Source: Acanthosoma haemorrhoidale (taxonomy: Eukaryota > Arthropoda > Insecta > Hemiptera > Acanthosomatidae). Taken from it: 64,000 bases of DNA. Location: NCBI GenBank assembly GCA_930367205.1, contig OV884013.1, positions 119,265,827-119,329,826 of the forward strand, written 5' to 3'. The notes beneath the pieces are model-generated. The model made no database searches. It was not told the DNA's origin and worked only from the letters and a program-made list of their open reading frames with translations. Numbering within the stretch: the first letter of the stretch is position 1; each line of letters begins with the position of its first letter. A program made the position numbers and the translations under genes. Positions 13,862 through 25,200 of the stretch are shown here, piece after piece.

Positions 13862-14204
13862 GTATGTTGCAGAGGACATTATCCCCACAATTGTACTTTT
13901 ACTTCTTCTTTTCCTGGACTAATACAGACAAATGTATTATGAACAACATTAACCCGTTATGGCTTTGTAAATCTTTAGGGTTGAAACATAATGACAGGGA
14001 GTGTTCACAGTTACATTTTGATTAGCTTCGAATCAAGGAAAAATATATTCCACCGTAACAGGGTACTAGACAATTCTGGCAACAGATCGTGTTCACGACC
14101 TATTCAAAATGAACATACAACGTAAATATAAAAACGTACACAAAGCCTAGCAATGCCCCGAATTCACCTGCTGGATTGTTACCTTCCTGGCAACGGGAAA
14201 TAGG
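13862..14204. other. Spacer, no gene seen
   Basis: AT-rich sequence between the foldback element and a weak Jockey trace. Nothing recognisable. Confidence 0.4.
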
Positions 14205-14440
14205 ACAAGGGTAGAGAGGAGTCGTGCTACATGGGGACAGGTGAGGATGAGTGAGAGCGCGAGAGCCACCGACGCTCAGGACTTCAGTTAAAAAAACTCC
14301 CAGAGCCGGAAATCCCAGTAATGCTATGTTTACAAAGGATCTTGCGGACCTTCTCCTTCGATACTTGAGGAGGTATGGGAGGAGGAGGTATGGATGCTAG
14401 AAATTGATATTGCTAAGCAATTTGATGATCATGTGAAGAA
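14205..14440 (-). pseudogene. Old Jockey 3' end remnant
   Basis: 14246-14275 (agagcgcgagagccaccgac, then gctcaggac) closely matches the complement of the 3' UTR of the Jockey A copies, for example near 36107. The following gaggaggtatgggagg repeats resemble the basic C-terminal tail (HPYNPPRRLKRQW) region of the same family. It is too decayed for a reading frame. Confidence 0.35.
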
Positions 14441-15039
14441 TTGAAGGTCCCGAATATCTGACTGCATGAGCAAGAATCACCCCAATATAAATTCCCAATT
14501 GTGAAACTCTCGCAATGATTTCCACGCTGAGGGCACTGAGGGCTGACAGCAGGGGCTCAATGTAAGGAATTCTCTAATATTTCCAAGTATTTTCATTTGA
14601 GGAATCGTTATTTATTTTCCGTAATATTTTTGTATTTTGTGTTAATATTATTTTGAGTTTGTTTGTCACGGGTAAGGTCCACTTTCGTTCATTGAAAAAA
14701 TTCACGAGACACAACGACTGACGACGCCACACAAAGTTCGGATTCAAACTTTTTCAACAGGTCGAATAGTTTTCAAATCGGGATTGCGGGGAATGTACTG
14801 TCAACAACCGCAATACATGTTTGGACTGCGCAGTCGAGGCCTCAAAGTTTTCCCCTGCTTTGGTTTGCCTGGGCTACGGCACTGTATGAAAATATAAGAT
14901 ATCCTAATACATATCTTTTCGTTGCTGTATGGGTGATGCATCGTATTTGAATCGAATACTACAAATAGTAACTTCATAAGAATCAAGAAACTTAAACGAA
15001 GATCCTAGGCTATGACCTGGACAATCGTTTCATGACAGG
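14441..15039. other. Spacer, no gene seen
   Basis: No supportable gene. Short minus-strand frames here have no recognisable motif and no splice context. Confidence 0.4.
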
Positions 15040-15839
15040 TCTTACTATCTGACTCCATACTTGATAGGTATGTGCCTCGACAATGCGCTATGTTCAGGAG
15101 AAGAGGTATAGGGTAGGTAGTTTAGGTAGTTTGTGTGGTCTTGGAATGACCAAGAATTCACACTCGGTATCTGAGGGTACGCGAAAAGCGTCCGGATTCC
15201 ACAGGCGAGTGTAAACCGGAGAGAGGCAGACTGGCCCTGGGAGACGCTACTAGGTAAAGTTTGTAGGGCCACGACAACTGTTGTCCACGAGGGAGAGGTC
15301 CCTCCCAAGGAGCTGCTAGTTTTTGCAAGGCGAAGGCAGAGAATCCCACTAGGATAGTGTGGGGTCTGACAAGGCCGAACTAAAACATAGCGAGGTTAGG
15401 AAGAGAGGTCCAGAGGTTTTCATAAATGAGAAGGCCAAGTCTTGAAACATCAGTGCAGCCACAAGTCACCAGTTCGAGAGCCGTCGTGAGAATGATTTAC
15501 AGGCAAAACCCGAGTCTATTTATACTCGGCGTGCCTCGTTAGTGGCCAACCATGTAAGGCCTTATTGTGGACCAATGATATCCCAGTTTGCGGTGACGCT
15601 TTGTTCTCGTAGTGACTCAGGTCTTGGTCTGGGTCGCTTGCTACCTTCTCTGGGTAGAGGGTAAGAGTTTCCAGCCTCTAACTAGTTTTTTTGGAGCTGC
15701 GTCTTTTATTAATTACAACATTTACAATGACTTATGGTTTAGTAATGTTATTTACATTTGTTTAAATTAATTTACATATTGTACCCAATATACAATAGAC
15801 TATAGGGTGATTTATGTTATTTAGTTAGCGGTCGCTACA
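15040..15839 (-). mobile_element. Probable LTR (solo or partial) of an LTR retrotransposon
   Basis: Read on the minus strand the sequence starts TGTAGCGACCGCTAACTA at 15839 and has a TATAAATAG box at 15516-15524, inside a small dyad ccgagt...actcgg. The downstream part is more GC-rich, as in an R-U5 leader. A related sequence with the same start (agcgaccgctaacta, then ACCCTAYA) occurs on the plus strand at 63456, so this is a repeated element. The end near 15040 is a guess. The minus-strand frames at 15045-15349 fall in the supposed leader, and I do not regard them as coding. Confidence 0.4.
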
Positions 15840-16155
15840 TATACTTTATAGTTTAATTCCCTTATAACGATCCCGAGTGCGATATTTCTGCTATAATGAT
15901 TCATAGCAATCCCTTTTATTGCTTTTCTATCTCATTTGTAGTAAATTTATTCGTATACAACGATGTCGAAAATAACGATATTCCGGACTTAGCCAAATAC
16001 TTTCAAAACGAAAGCTGACCCTTCCATTCTCCTCTAGCAATATTCTTAGTTTCCCTGTACTTTTTGAATTTTCTGAGTGTCCGTTATGAATTATGGTTAA
16101 AGAGCCCATGTGTTTTCTTCATTTTCTTTCTATTGGATTCCTTCCTCCCTTACAA
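15840..16155. other. Spacer between two LTR-like sequences
   Basis: AT-rich sequence with a 60-codon minus-strand frame at 15927-16109 that shows no domain. It may be internal sequence of the LTR element whose end lies at 16156, but I cannot show it. Confidence 0.3.
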
Positions 16156-16467
16156 TGTGGGGTGAATAAAACTCAGTTTCTCTGTTAACAAAGCAAGCAA
16201 TTTTATTCACTATATTTTATATTATAACAATTATTCATATTATTTACACAATCTTCCCTGGAAACAAAGAAACGACAATTACAGTTTATAACTATCAGTT
16301 CTCTGTTCTCACTCTATTTACAAATTTAGTTACTTAATATAACCTTTCTGTATCCTCTCACTTTTTAGAATCTTGATAGATAGATATGATAGAATAGCTC
16401 CATCTAGTGGTGGTCAGTAGAAGTAGCGCGGCAAATTAAAATTAATGAGAGTATACTTTCTTTACAT
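16156..16467 (-). mobile_element. LTR-like sequence with polypurine tract, possibly copia-type
   Basis: On the minus strand a purine tract (AGAGAGGGGAGA, just above 16467) is followed by TGTAAAGAAAGTATACTC, then about 310 bp ending CACCCCACA, with AATAAA before the end. The tract-then-TG layout is that of a 3' LTR. No primer-binding site or protein is visible, so superfamily assignment is only a guess. Confidence 0.3.
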
Positions 16468-16640
16468 CTCCCCTCTCTAAGGGGATAGTTCAAAAAATTG
16501 AAAACTTTCATTCTGGTAATATCGGAAGTAGTTTTGTTATGTGAAAGAATCATGTTTCTTACTTTCCTCTTTCAGTTTTTATTTTATATATATTCATTAC
16601 GAACAGTAATTATTTTTTTATCTCAATCTCAGCTACCGTT

Positions 16641-17036
16641 TTGGTGTCATTCCGTGTAGACAAGTTTATGTTTGTGTTAAAAATGTACAAAAAGTGCCGT
16701 TCTTTTTCTATTGCTGTAAAAGTGAAACTAATTGAACGTTTAGAAAGCGGTGTTTCTAATAAAGTTATCTATTGTGAAATGAAAATTGACACCCTGGAGA
16801 GTCGAGTGATTACGATATTGTCCAGTCAAGGCGACGATGAAGACATTGTGTTTAAAATACCGTCACTTTTGGAATTGTTTGTTTCTATTGATCAGATGCG
16901 TACTTTTATTACGGTAAATGGTGAAATTAATACAAAAGAAGAGAACATTGATAAAAAAAAATGTTATTCTTCCAATTTAAAGCAAACCAATATACTTGAT
17001 TATTTTTCGAGAGCATCAGGATACATAATTATATAA
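16641..17036 (+). pseudogene. Pogo/Tigger-like transposase, internally deleted
   Basis: A 131-codon frame. The best start is the ATG at 16668 or 16683, since 16641 itself is TTG. Residues about 20-40 (SFSIAVKVKLIERLESGVSN) look like the N-terminal CENP-B/psq helix-turn-helix of Tigger transposases. The last third (SIDQMRTFITVNGEIN, then KQTNILDYFSRAS) looks like the usual Tigger C-terminus, which ends in a KQtxLdsFF-type motif. The whole DDE catalytic core between them is missing, so this is a deletion derivative that keeps only its two ends in frame. I found no clear terminal inverted repeats. Confidence 0.5.
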
Positions 17037-17142
17037 GTAATAAAATTCAAACTAACCTTTATTGAATAATTTATAACAGTCATTCGATTTTTAGAGATAT
17101 ATAAGTAGGTCCGTATGACTTTTTTTAATGAAGAGGACCGGG

Positions 17143-17594
17143 TCTCCTCCTTGATAGTGGGGATGGATTCATTAAATACTTCAGGCAGTGGTTTATTACC
17201 ACTAAATGAAGCACTGTTATGTACTAACTAGGATAATAAAAATATAATAAAACCAGGATGAAATTTAATCCTATTAACATTACTTTATAAAGTAGTTCGT
17301 AAATATAAAGTCAAATGTCTATCTTTTGAATTGTAACAGTTTATATTTTATGAAATGGCTTTCTGACAGGTATTATGTAGGTTTTGTACATCTGATCGTT
17401 ATCAGCAATATATTTGAGAAAAAAAGTTCAAGTGTGATATATTTCATACGTGAGGGCGTCCAGGTAAGTTATAGTATTTTGACGTTTAAATTTCTCATGT
17501 ATCGGTTAGTAACTTTATTACATTGCGTGGGTTGAATAATGAATAACACAACCGTGGTTATATATTGTACTCGAAATAACACTAATATTCCTCT
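17143..17594 (+). repeat. Dispersed repeat R-X, copy 1, left part
   Basis: Shared in order with 34463-34693 and 35257-35500 and, with deletions, with 49171-49392. Common blocks are ccttgatag, cattaaatacttcaggcag, aaaccaggatgaaat, gtttatattttatgaaatgg and acatctgatcgttatcagca. The copy is split by a Jockey insertion after taatattcctct (17583-17594). A 69-codon frame at 17326-17535 is not preserved in the other copies, so coding is unlikely. I do not recognise the family. Confidence 0.75.
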
Positions 17595-18268
17595 CTGCAG
17601 TCTCGTCATCCCACCCAGACCCCGATATAGCATCCCATAACCTTCAAAAACACCTTGACGAGATCGAGTATTGGTGCAATCAATGGCGGATCAAAGTTAA
17701 TGAAGCAAAATGTTACCACATTACCTTCACCCTTTGTCGCAAGACTTCTCCACTAGTTTATTTTAATTCTATTCCTCTCCCTGTAACCGAGACAGTACTG
17801 TACTTAGGCTTCCATCTTGACAAACGACTGACCTGGAACCCACACACGAGGCTAAAAAGACAAGAACTAAACAGACGCTTTGGACAACTGTATAGACTAC
17901 TTCAAAGGACATCCCATCTCTCAATAGAAAATAAACTACTAATCTACAAAGTTATACTTAAGCCAATCTGGACATACGGAATAGAGCTATGGGGGACAGC
18001 AAAAAAGTCGAACATCAAGCGTATCCAATCCTTTCAATCAAAACTCCTGAGAACAATAGTAAATGCCCCTTACTACATCAGCAACAAAACCCTTCATAAA
18101 GGTCTTAATATACCTTACATTCTCGAACTCATCCCTTCCAAGTTTATGAAATTCCACAGTAGCCTTTCCAACCACCCTAATCCTGTAGCACAGTCATTGC
18201 ACTTCGCCACTCATCCCTATAATCCTCCTCGGAGACTGAAACGGCAGTGGCCTCGTGACCTGCTATAA
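17594..18268 (+). pseudogene. Reverse transcriptase C-terminal fragment of Jockey family A
   Basis: Open for 224 codons to the TAA at 18266-18268, without an internal ATG suited to initiation. Visible motifs: HLDEIEYWCNQWRIKVNEAKC, the YLGFHLDKRLTWNPH segment that follows the palm in this family, LLIYKVILKPIWTYGIELWG in the thumb, and the C-terminal HPYNPPRRLKRQWPRDLL. The catalytic YADD box is upstream of the truncation, so it cannot polymerise. It is the longest family A copy in the window and the best reference for the others at 34.7, 35.9 and 37.6 kb. Confidence 0.88.
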
Positions 18269-18586
18269 ACGCGTGACAGTGTGAGTCCTGGCAAAGGCCA
18301 GTTTCTCCAATCATGCCCTGACCGTCTGTGGCTCTCACGCTCTTGGTCAGCCTCCACTAGCTAGTATCCGGTGACGCGGCTGACAGAGGAGCGTGGGGGA
18401 CTTCCCAAGACTCCGATTTCTATTCGCATGTGGATTTGGGAGGTCTCTGGGCTGTCTGTAAATATTGTATGAATGAGCGAGTGAATGATGAATTGTAAAT
18501 ATGGTATGAATGAGAGCATTTATCTTAATTACTTATTGCCTTATAAAAGGCAGATTGTAATTATAGCACAATAAAGGAATATACTT
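17595..18586 (+). mobile_element. Jockey-type retrotransposon, 5'-truncated (family A, copy 1)
   Basis: Inserted in repeat R-X with a target duplication of 12 bp: taatattcctct at 17583-17594 and taatactcctct at 18587-18598. It holds the reverse transcriptase C-terminus, then a 3' UTR of about 310 bp ending gcacaataaag. The 3' UTR contains an internal near-duplication (tgtaaatattgtatgaatgag and tgtaaatatggtatgaatgag, 18457 and 18494). The 5' truncation leaves no promoter and no endonuclease. Confidence 0.9.
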
Positions 18587-18785
18587 TAATACTCCTCTAA
18601 GGATTACGAAACAATTTTAATGACTTAAAGATCTTCTGCCATTACATTATCTCAAAGTACCAATAGATATTACGTATTATTTATTATTCAGAACGTTGTG
18701 GTCGTTTTATGTCATATATGTCGGCAAATATTTATTTTTTGATTATAAGTAATTAATTCCCTGGCCACTTATCTAATCACTTATA
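18587..18785 (+). repeat. Dispersed repeat R-X, copy 1, right part
   Basis: Continues R-X after the Jockey insertion. It matches 35481-35680 through cattatctcaaagtacca, attacgtattatttattatt and attataagtaattaatt. Confidence 0.75.
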
Positions 18786-18839
18786 ATAGAGGAAACTTTT
18801 TTTTTTTTTCATCCCAATATAACAAATTTTGGATGCTTC

Positions 18840-19180
18840 GAAGTTGAAATTGGTCTGAGATAGTCTTCCAAGACTCCTGTCTGCCGCCATAGCTCCTGTG
18901 AGGTGCATCCTCGGTGTGTGCAGAATGTGAATGACTCTTCCCCGCCTCCGCCGCTGCACGCAGACAGACCACCCCCCGCTAGTTCTAGGAAATACAAAAG
19001 GAAGCAGGTAAATATAAGTGTGGTGTTATTGTGCAACCGGCGGCATATAACCAGCCCAGAGGCGGACGTCACAATTGCCCCACTCCCGGGCTCTCTAGAA
19101 ATAGACACCCTCAGTCTTCGACCTTAGGCAGGACCGTTCGAACCTGCCCTCCGCCTTCTGGTCCCCTTATGACACTTGGG
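18840..19180 (+). promoter_or_regulatory. GC-richer stretch: possible host promoter or first exon
   Basis: Contrasts with the AT-rich surroundings and is not shared with any repeat here. On the plus strand there are good donor-like sites (aagcag|gtaaat at about 19007 and cttgg|gtgagtac at about 19179), a TATA-like tataacc at 19044 and a CRE-like gacgtcac just after it. A short open frame (18866-19010) is proline-rich (SSPPPPLHADRPPP) and ends at the first donor. The next plausible host acceptor on this strand is the translated exon at 49887, so this could be a leader exon of that gene. Overlapping minus-strand frames are also open, so strand is uncertain. Confidence 0.25.
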
Positions 19181-21055
19181 TGAGTACATCCGCTGTGCCA
19201 AAGGACATCTTTAGCGGAAGGAGCTTCCGGTCCACAGATAGGATATAGCAATACTGTCAATCTGTTCACTAAACGGGGATACGGTCATTGAGTCAGAAAA
19301 TAGTAAGTGCTCCTAATTATTTATCTTCAAATCCTCTTCTAAAGTTCTCTAGATCAAAGGATCACTAGCCTCCCTTTCTTATTTCCCTTTTTCAAGTCTA
19401 ATTTCAGTTATTTGTCTATTTTTATTTTTTTATTTCCTAAAATTTCACCATCATTTATGGACAAAATCCTTTTTTTTCAATCAATAAGTACATAAATATT
19501 CTTAAGAATTAAATTACATGGATAGTGAAGAAATATATACACAATTATTAAAATGGGCTTGGGCAATAACGGGTCATTAACCCTGGGAAAAAATAAAAGT
19601 TTTAAATACTCCAAATTTAAAATGTTTTATTAAATCCCCTGCATTTACTATATTTCTTTTGACTCCTTTATTTCTCAGTTTTCTTATACTTTTAGGACCC
19701 TGTATAAATCTGCTGTATTTAAGCTCCTTCTGCTACTGGTTGTGTTACTAATAAACTCAATAACCAAAAATATCAACTAACTTCTAAGTATCTTAAGTAT
19801 TAGCAATAAAATTATAAAGCATGCTTGTATTAGAAACGGTTATTAAGTGTGTAGTAGCTATATGCAAGTATATATAAATGCTTTTCATTCGCTTTGCGTC
19901 ATTTAGATAGTAATCTGATATTAAGAGCGAGCCAGAAATTCTAAAATAAAGTATTACTTTCTTTTTCTTTTCTTTTTTTTTTTTAGTATATTTTTTTCGA
20001 CATATATGTTTATTATTATTTAATCGTCTACTTCAGACATTTATAACAGTTATTTACAAGTACAAGAGTTTTTCGAACCGAATCAATTTATTTCCGATAC
20101 TAAAAATAATCTTGTGCTAATATGCAATATACCCAGACTAAAAAAGAACAAAAACTAACAATATACACAATCTTTATATATATAACAATATGTGTTAATC
20201 TTCAAGTATTTGTACACAAGACAAGTTCAGGGTTATAGAATTATAGCAAATGTATTGTATAATGAGGTTCAATCGCTTAAGTATGGAGGCATATCTACTA
20301 TATGGTTCCATGTCATTAAAGTTGACTTCTCGCAACCCTCTAACTGACGAACCTAACGATTATTAAGTAAAATCATCTCCCAAAGTGACGAAAACCCCTT
20401 TGTTTTGTATAGAAAGAGTTCAGAGAGAAGACACACATCTCTGTCAATTCCCACCGTTTTATCGACATTTACCAAGACATAATTTAGCAAATTGATAAAC
20501 CATAATCACCTATCATAAAAAGTATAATATAGCACACCTTGAGGATGTAATCGACAATCATCGATGAAAATAAATATTTAATATCTGTTTATACGCTAGT
20601 AACACAGATGGGAGCAACTAATCTAAACCTCTGTGTGCTCAATTGTCAAATCAGAACTACACACAAAGCTACTTTTTTTTATTTATTTTTTTGTCTTTGT
20701 ACTTTCGAGGGAGATGTGTGATCAATTTTCCATTCACTTGACGGTCACGCAAGTTTAATGGGTCCCATCTTACCCTGCCATCACCTGACAAGTCCCAGTA
20801 GCCAACTCAAAAAGTATGATAACCCATCCAAGTAGTAATCACGACTGAATTTCAAAAATGTTTTTTACCCACGAGAATGACCCTAAGTTTTCTATATGTG
20901 AAGAACAATTTTATGTTAATAAAATGAACCCAACATTTTCGCAGCAGCGTCAAAATGTGGACCCATTACATCTTTAAAAAGAATCAACTTCAGAAATTTG
21001 AAGAGTTTGGTTTTAAAATTGTTTGATTTTAAAATATTTTAATACAAAAAAAAAA
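19181..21055. other. AT-rich spacer, no gene seen
   Basis: Long AT-rich stretch with homopolymers. No ORF with motifs, no clear splice pair, and no repeat shared with the rest of the window. Confidence 0.5.
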
Positions 21056-21451
21056 ATGAATTCTCAAATATCGCAGGATAAAATGCTGAATGCGAACGAG
21101 GAAGAGGCTAAATGTCGTACAACATTCCTTATAAGTGCTTGGAGCTTTCGTAATAACGGAGGTCAGCAGCTGTCTTTGTTCCATGTAGTCACGGCGAAAG
21201 GGTCTCGTATTAACTGCAAACAGTATAATACACTTATCGCATATTTTAATAATTATCAGTTATGGTATTGTAGTCGACCTTTAATAATAATTATCACTCG
21301 AAAGATTGAATACAGTGTGATGACCATGGACTTGTTCGTCTCAGGCCAGTCGTGCCAGAAAGATCAAAAGCACTGCCAGACATTTTTAAGTTCATATTTG
21401 GCCAGAACATTGACGATGTGGTCCAGATTAATCCAACAGTACGAAAAATGA
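21056..21451 (+). CDS. Unrecognised open frame of 131 codons
   Basis: Starts at the first ATG, after a run of A, and ends in a normal stop. The first half is hydrophilic (NSQISQDKMLNANEEEAKC), the middle has an isoleucine-rich patch (RPLIIIITRK), and the tail is basic and aromatic. I do not recognise a domain. It lies just left of the satellite 2 element, shares no boundary with it, and has no clear splice or promoter context. It could be a chance frame or a decayed transposon piece. Low confidence that it is a gene. Confidence 0.15.
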   Translation: MNSQISQDKMLNANEEEAKCRTTFLISAWSFRNNGGQQLSLFHVVTAKGSRINCKQYNTLIAYFNNYQLWYCSRPLIIIITRKIEYSVMTMDLFVSGQSCQKDQKHCQTFLSSYLARTLTMWSRLIQQYEK

Positions 21452-21906
21452 AGTTATGTAATATAATATGTGATACAAAATGTAGGATAGTTTAGGAAGA
21501 TACAACACCCATATTAAAGGCCCATAACTAGGTGTTTTATCATTAGATTATCAGTCAAGATTATAGAGCAAGATAAAAGCAAAAGTTACCAAAGACCTAC
21601 AGCCATGTTGAACTACCTGCAATGGAGCAATAACAAATATTCTATATTGTCATGCGCAATTATACACACAGAAATGCCTGTGGTTAAGGTAGACTTTTAA
21701 CTGCACCCGTGTTTTACTTATAGTCGTACTTCTTTTTTATCTTAACTGCGCAGTATTTAAAACAAAAAAAAAATTCATTGAAATTGAGTTGTATCAACTC
21801 AGGTTTCGAACTTTTCGATTAATCACAGTTTAAAAATAGGTATCATATAGATTATACCTTTTTACTACTTTCAGAAAACACAAGTCTTGTCTCAACAGAA
21901 GTCCTT

Positions 21907-22200
21907 GTGCACTACGAAGATGGTCGTTGCACTTTGAAATATATCCGAATATTAAATATGGTTTTTAAACATTAAACAAAAAACCTATAATCCCTGATAC
22001 TGGTTGACTTTTATAGATGTGACAGTTTTAGATCGAAATGCCATCACAAATAATGCAGTTCTGGTTATGAAGATCTCAAAGACCTTCAATGCTAAATGTT
22101 GTGCAATTGAAAGAAGACTCAAATCACAGAGCAATCAACCTGATACAGAATATAAATTAACTCACGATGTATGTTTTTGAATTTGAAAACTGGCCGAATT
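21907..22200 (+). repeat. Diverged edge monomer of satellite 2 (type A)
   Basis: Clearly related to the type A monomers but with many changes (ttgcactttg for ttgcaatttg, tatggtttttaaac for tatgagttgtaagc). It is the left-edge variant and may be closer to the ancestral sequence, because the frame NRSPCALRRWSLHFEIYPN is still open here and is matched by the right-edge copy at 31.1 kb. Confidence 0.85.
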
Positions 22201-25200
22201 GTGTATACTACGAAGATGGTCGTTGCAATTTGAAATATATCCGAATATTAAATATGAGTTGTAAGCATTCACCAAAACCTATAATTACTGATAGTGGTTG
22301 ACTTTTTTAGATGTGACAGTTTTAGATCGAAATGCCATCACAAATAATGCAGTTCTGGTTATGAAGATCTCAAAGACCTTCAATGCTAAATGTTGTGCAA
22401 TTGAAAGAAGACTCAAATCACAGAGCAATCAACCTGATACAGAATATAAATTAACTCACGATGTATGTTTTTGAATTTGAAAACTGGCCGAATTGTGTAT
22501 ACTACGAAGATGGTCGTTGCAATTTGAAATATATCCGAATATTAAATATGAGTTGTAAGCATTCACCAAAACCTATAATTACTGATAGTGGTTGACTTTT
22601 TTAGATGTGACGTTTTTAGATCGAAATGCCATCACAAATAATGCAGTTCTGGTTATGAAGATCTCAAAGACCTTCAATGCTAAATGTTGTGCAATTGAAA
22701 GAAGACTCAAATCACAGAGCAATCAACCTGATACAGAATATAAATTAACTCACGATGTATGTTTTTGAATTTGAAAACTGGCCGAATTGTGTATACTACG
22801 AAGATGGTCGTTGCAATTTGAAATATATCCGAATATTAAATATGAGTTGTAAGCATTCACCAAAACCTATAATTACTGATAGTGGTTGACTTTTTTAGAT
22901 GTGACGTTTTTAGATCGAAATTTCGTGAACATACCACCACCAAAAGACCTTCATTTGGGAAATTATGTACAATTGAAAGAAAACTCAAATTACAAAGCAA
23001 TAAACCTGATACAGAATATAAATTAACTCACGATGTATGTTTTTGAATTTGAAAACTGGCCGAATTGTGTATACTACGAAGATGGTCGTTGCAATTTGAA
23101 ATATATCCGAATATTAAATATGAGTTGTAAGCATTCACCAAAACCTATAATTACTGATAGTGGTTGACTTTTTTAGATGTGACGTTTTTAGATCGAAATT
23201 TCGTGAACATACCACCACCAAAAGACCTTCATTTGGGAAATTATGTACAATTGAAAGAAAACTCAAATTACAAAGCAATAAACCTGATACAGAATATAAA
23301 TTAACTCACGATGTATGTTTTTGAATTTGAAAACTGGCCGAATTGTGTATACTACGAAGATGGTCGTTGCAATTTGAAATATATCCGAATATTAAATATG
23401 AGTTGTAAGCATTCACCAAAACCTATAATTACTGATAGTGGTTGACTTTTTTAGATGTGACGTTTTTAGATCGAAATTTCGTGAACATACCACCACCAAA
23501 AGACCTTCATTTGGGAAATTATGTACAATTGAAAGAAAACTCAAATTACAAAGCAATAAACCTGATACAGAATATAAATTAACTCACGATGTATGTTTTT
23601 GAATTTGAAAACTGGCCGAATTGTGTATACTACGAAGATGGTCGTTGCAATTTGAAATATATCCGAATATTAAATATGAGTTGTAAGCATTCACCAAAAC
23701 CTATAATTACTGATAGTGGTTGACTTTTTTAGATGTGACGTTTTTAGATCGAAATTTCGTGAACATACCACCACCAAAAGACCTTCATTTGGGAAATTAT
23801 GTACAATTGAAAGAAAACTCAAATTACAAAGCAATAAACCTGATACAGAATATAAATTAACTCACGATGTATGTTTTTGAATTTGAAAACTGGCCGAATT
23901 GTGTATACTACGAAGATGGTCGTTGCAATTTGAAATATATCCGAATATTAAATATGAGTTGTAAGCATTCACCAAAACCTATAATTACTGATAGTGGTTG
24001 ACTTTTTTAGATGTGACGTTTTTAGATCGAAATGCCATCACAAATAATGCAGTTCTGGTTATGAAGATCTCAAAGACCTTCAATGCTAAATGTTGTGCAA
24101 TTGAAAGAAGACTCAAATCACAGAGCAATCAACCTGATACAGAATATAAATTAACTCACGATGTATGTTTTTGAATTTGAAAACTGGCCGAATTGTGTAT
24201 ACTACGAAGATGGTCGTTGCAATTTGAAATATATCCGAATATTAAATATGAGTTGTAAGCATTCACCAAAACCTATAATTACTGATAGTGGTTGACTTTT
24301 TTAGATGTGACGTTTTTAGATCGAAATTTCGTGAACATACCACCACCAAAAGACCTTCATTTGGGAAATTATGTACAATTGAAAGAAAACTCAAATTACA
24401 AAGCAATAAACCTGATACAGAATATAAATTAACTCACGATGTATGTTTTTGAATTTGAAAACTGGCCGAATTGTGTATACTACGAAGATGGTCGTTGCAA
24501 TTTGAAATATATCCGAATATTAAATATGAGTTGTAAGCATTCACCAAAACCTATAATTACTGATAGTGGTTGACTTTTTTAGATGTGACGTTTTTAGATC
24601 GAAATTTCGTGAACATACCACCACCAAAAGACCTTCATTTGGGAAATTATGTACAATTGAAAGAAAACTCAAATTACAAAGCAATAAACCTGATACAGAA
24701 TATAAATTAACTCACGATGTATGTTTTTGAATTTGAAAACTGGCCGAATTGTGTATACTACGAAGATGGTCGTTGCAATTTGAAATATATCCGAATATTA
24801 AATATGAGTTGTAAGCATTCACCAAAACCTATAATTACTGATAGTGGTTGACTTTTTTAGATGTGACGTTTTTAGATCGAAATTTCGTGAACATACCACC
24901 ACCAAAAGACCTTCATTTGGGAAATTATGTACAATTGAAAGAAAACTCAAATTACAAAGCAATAAACCTGATACAGAATATAAATTAACTCACGATGTAT
25001 GTTTTTGAATTTGAAAACTGGCCGAATTGTGTATACTACGAAGATGGTCGTTGCAATTTGAAATATATCCGAATATTAAATATGAGTTGTAAGCATTCAC
25101 CAAAACCTATAATTACTGATAGTGGTTGACTTTTTTAGATGTGACGTTTTTAGATCGAAATGCCATCACAAATAATGCAGTTCTGGTTATGAAGATCTCA

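Noticed and set aside
15045..15349. Two overlapping minus-strand ORFs of 63 and 87 codons
   Set aside because: They lie in the GC-richer part of a probable LTR, overlap each other in different frames and show no motif.
17326..17535. 69-codon ORF in repeat R-X
   Set aside because: Not preserved in the other R-X copies.
18777..19108. Minus-strand ORFs overlapping the GC-richer stretch
   Set aside because: All frames are open there because of composition, and there is no motif. The plus-strand splice signals seemed better, though still weak.
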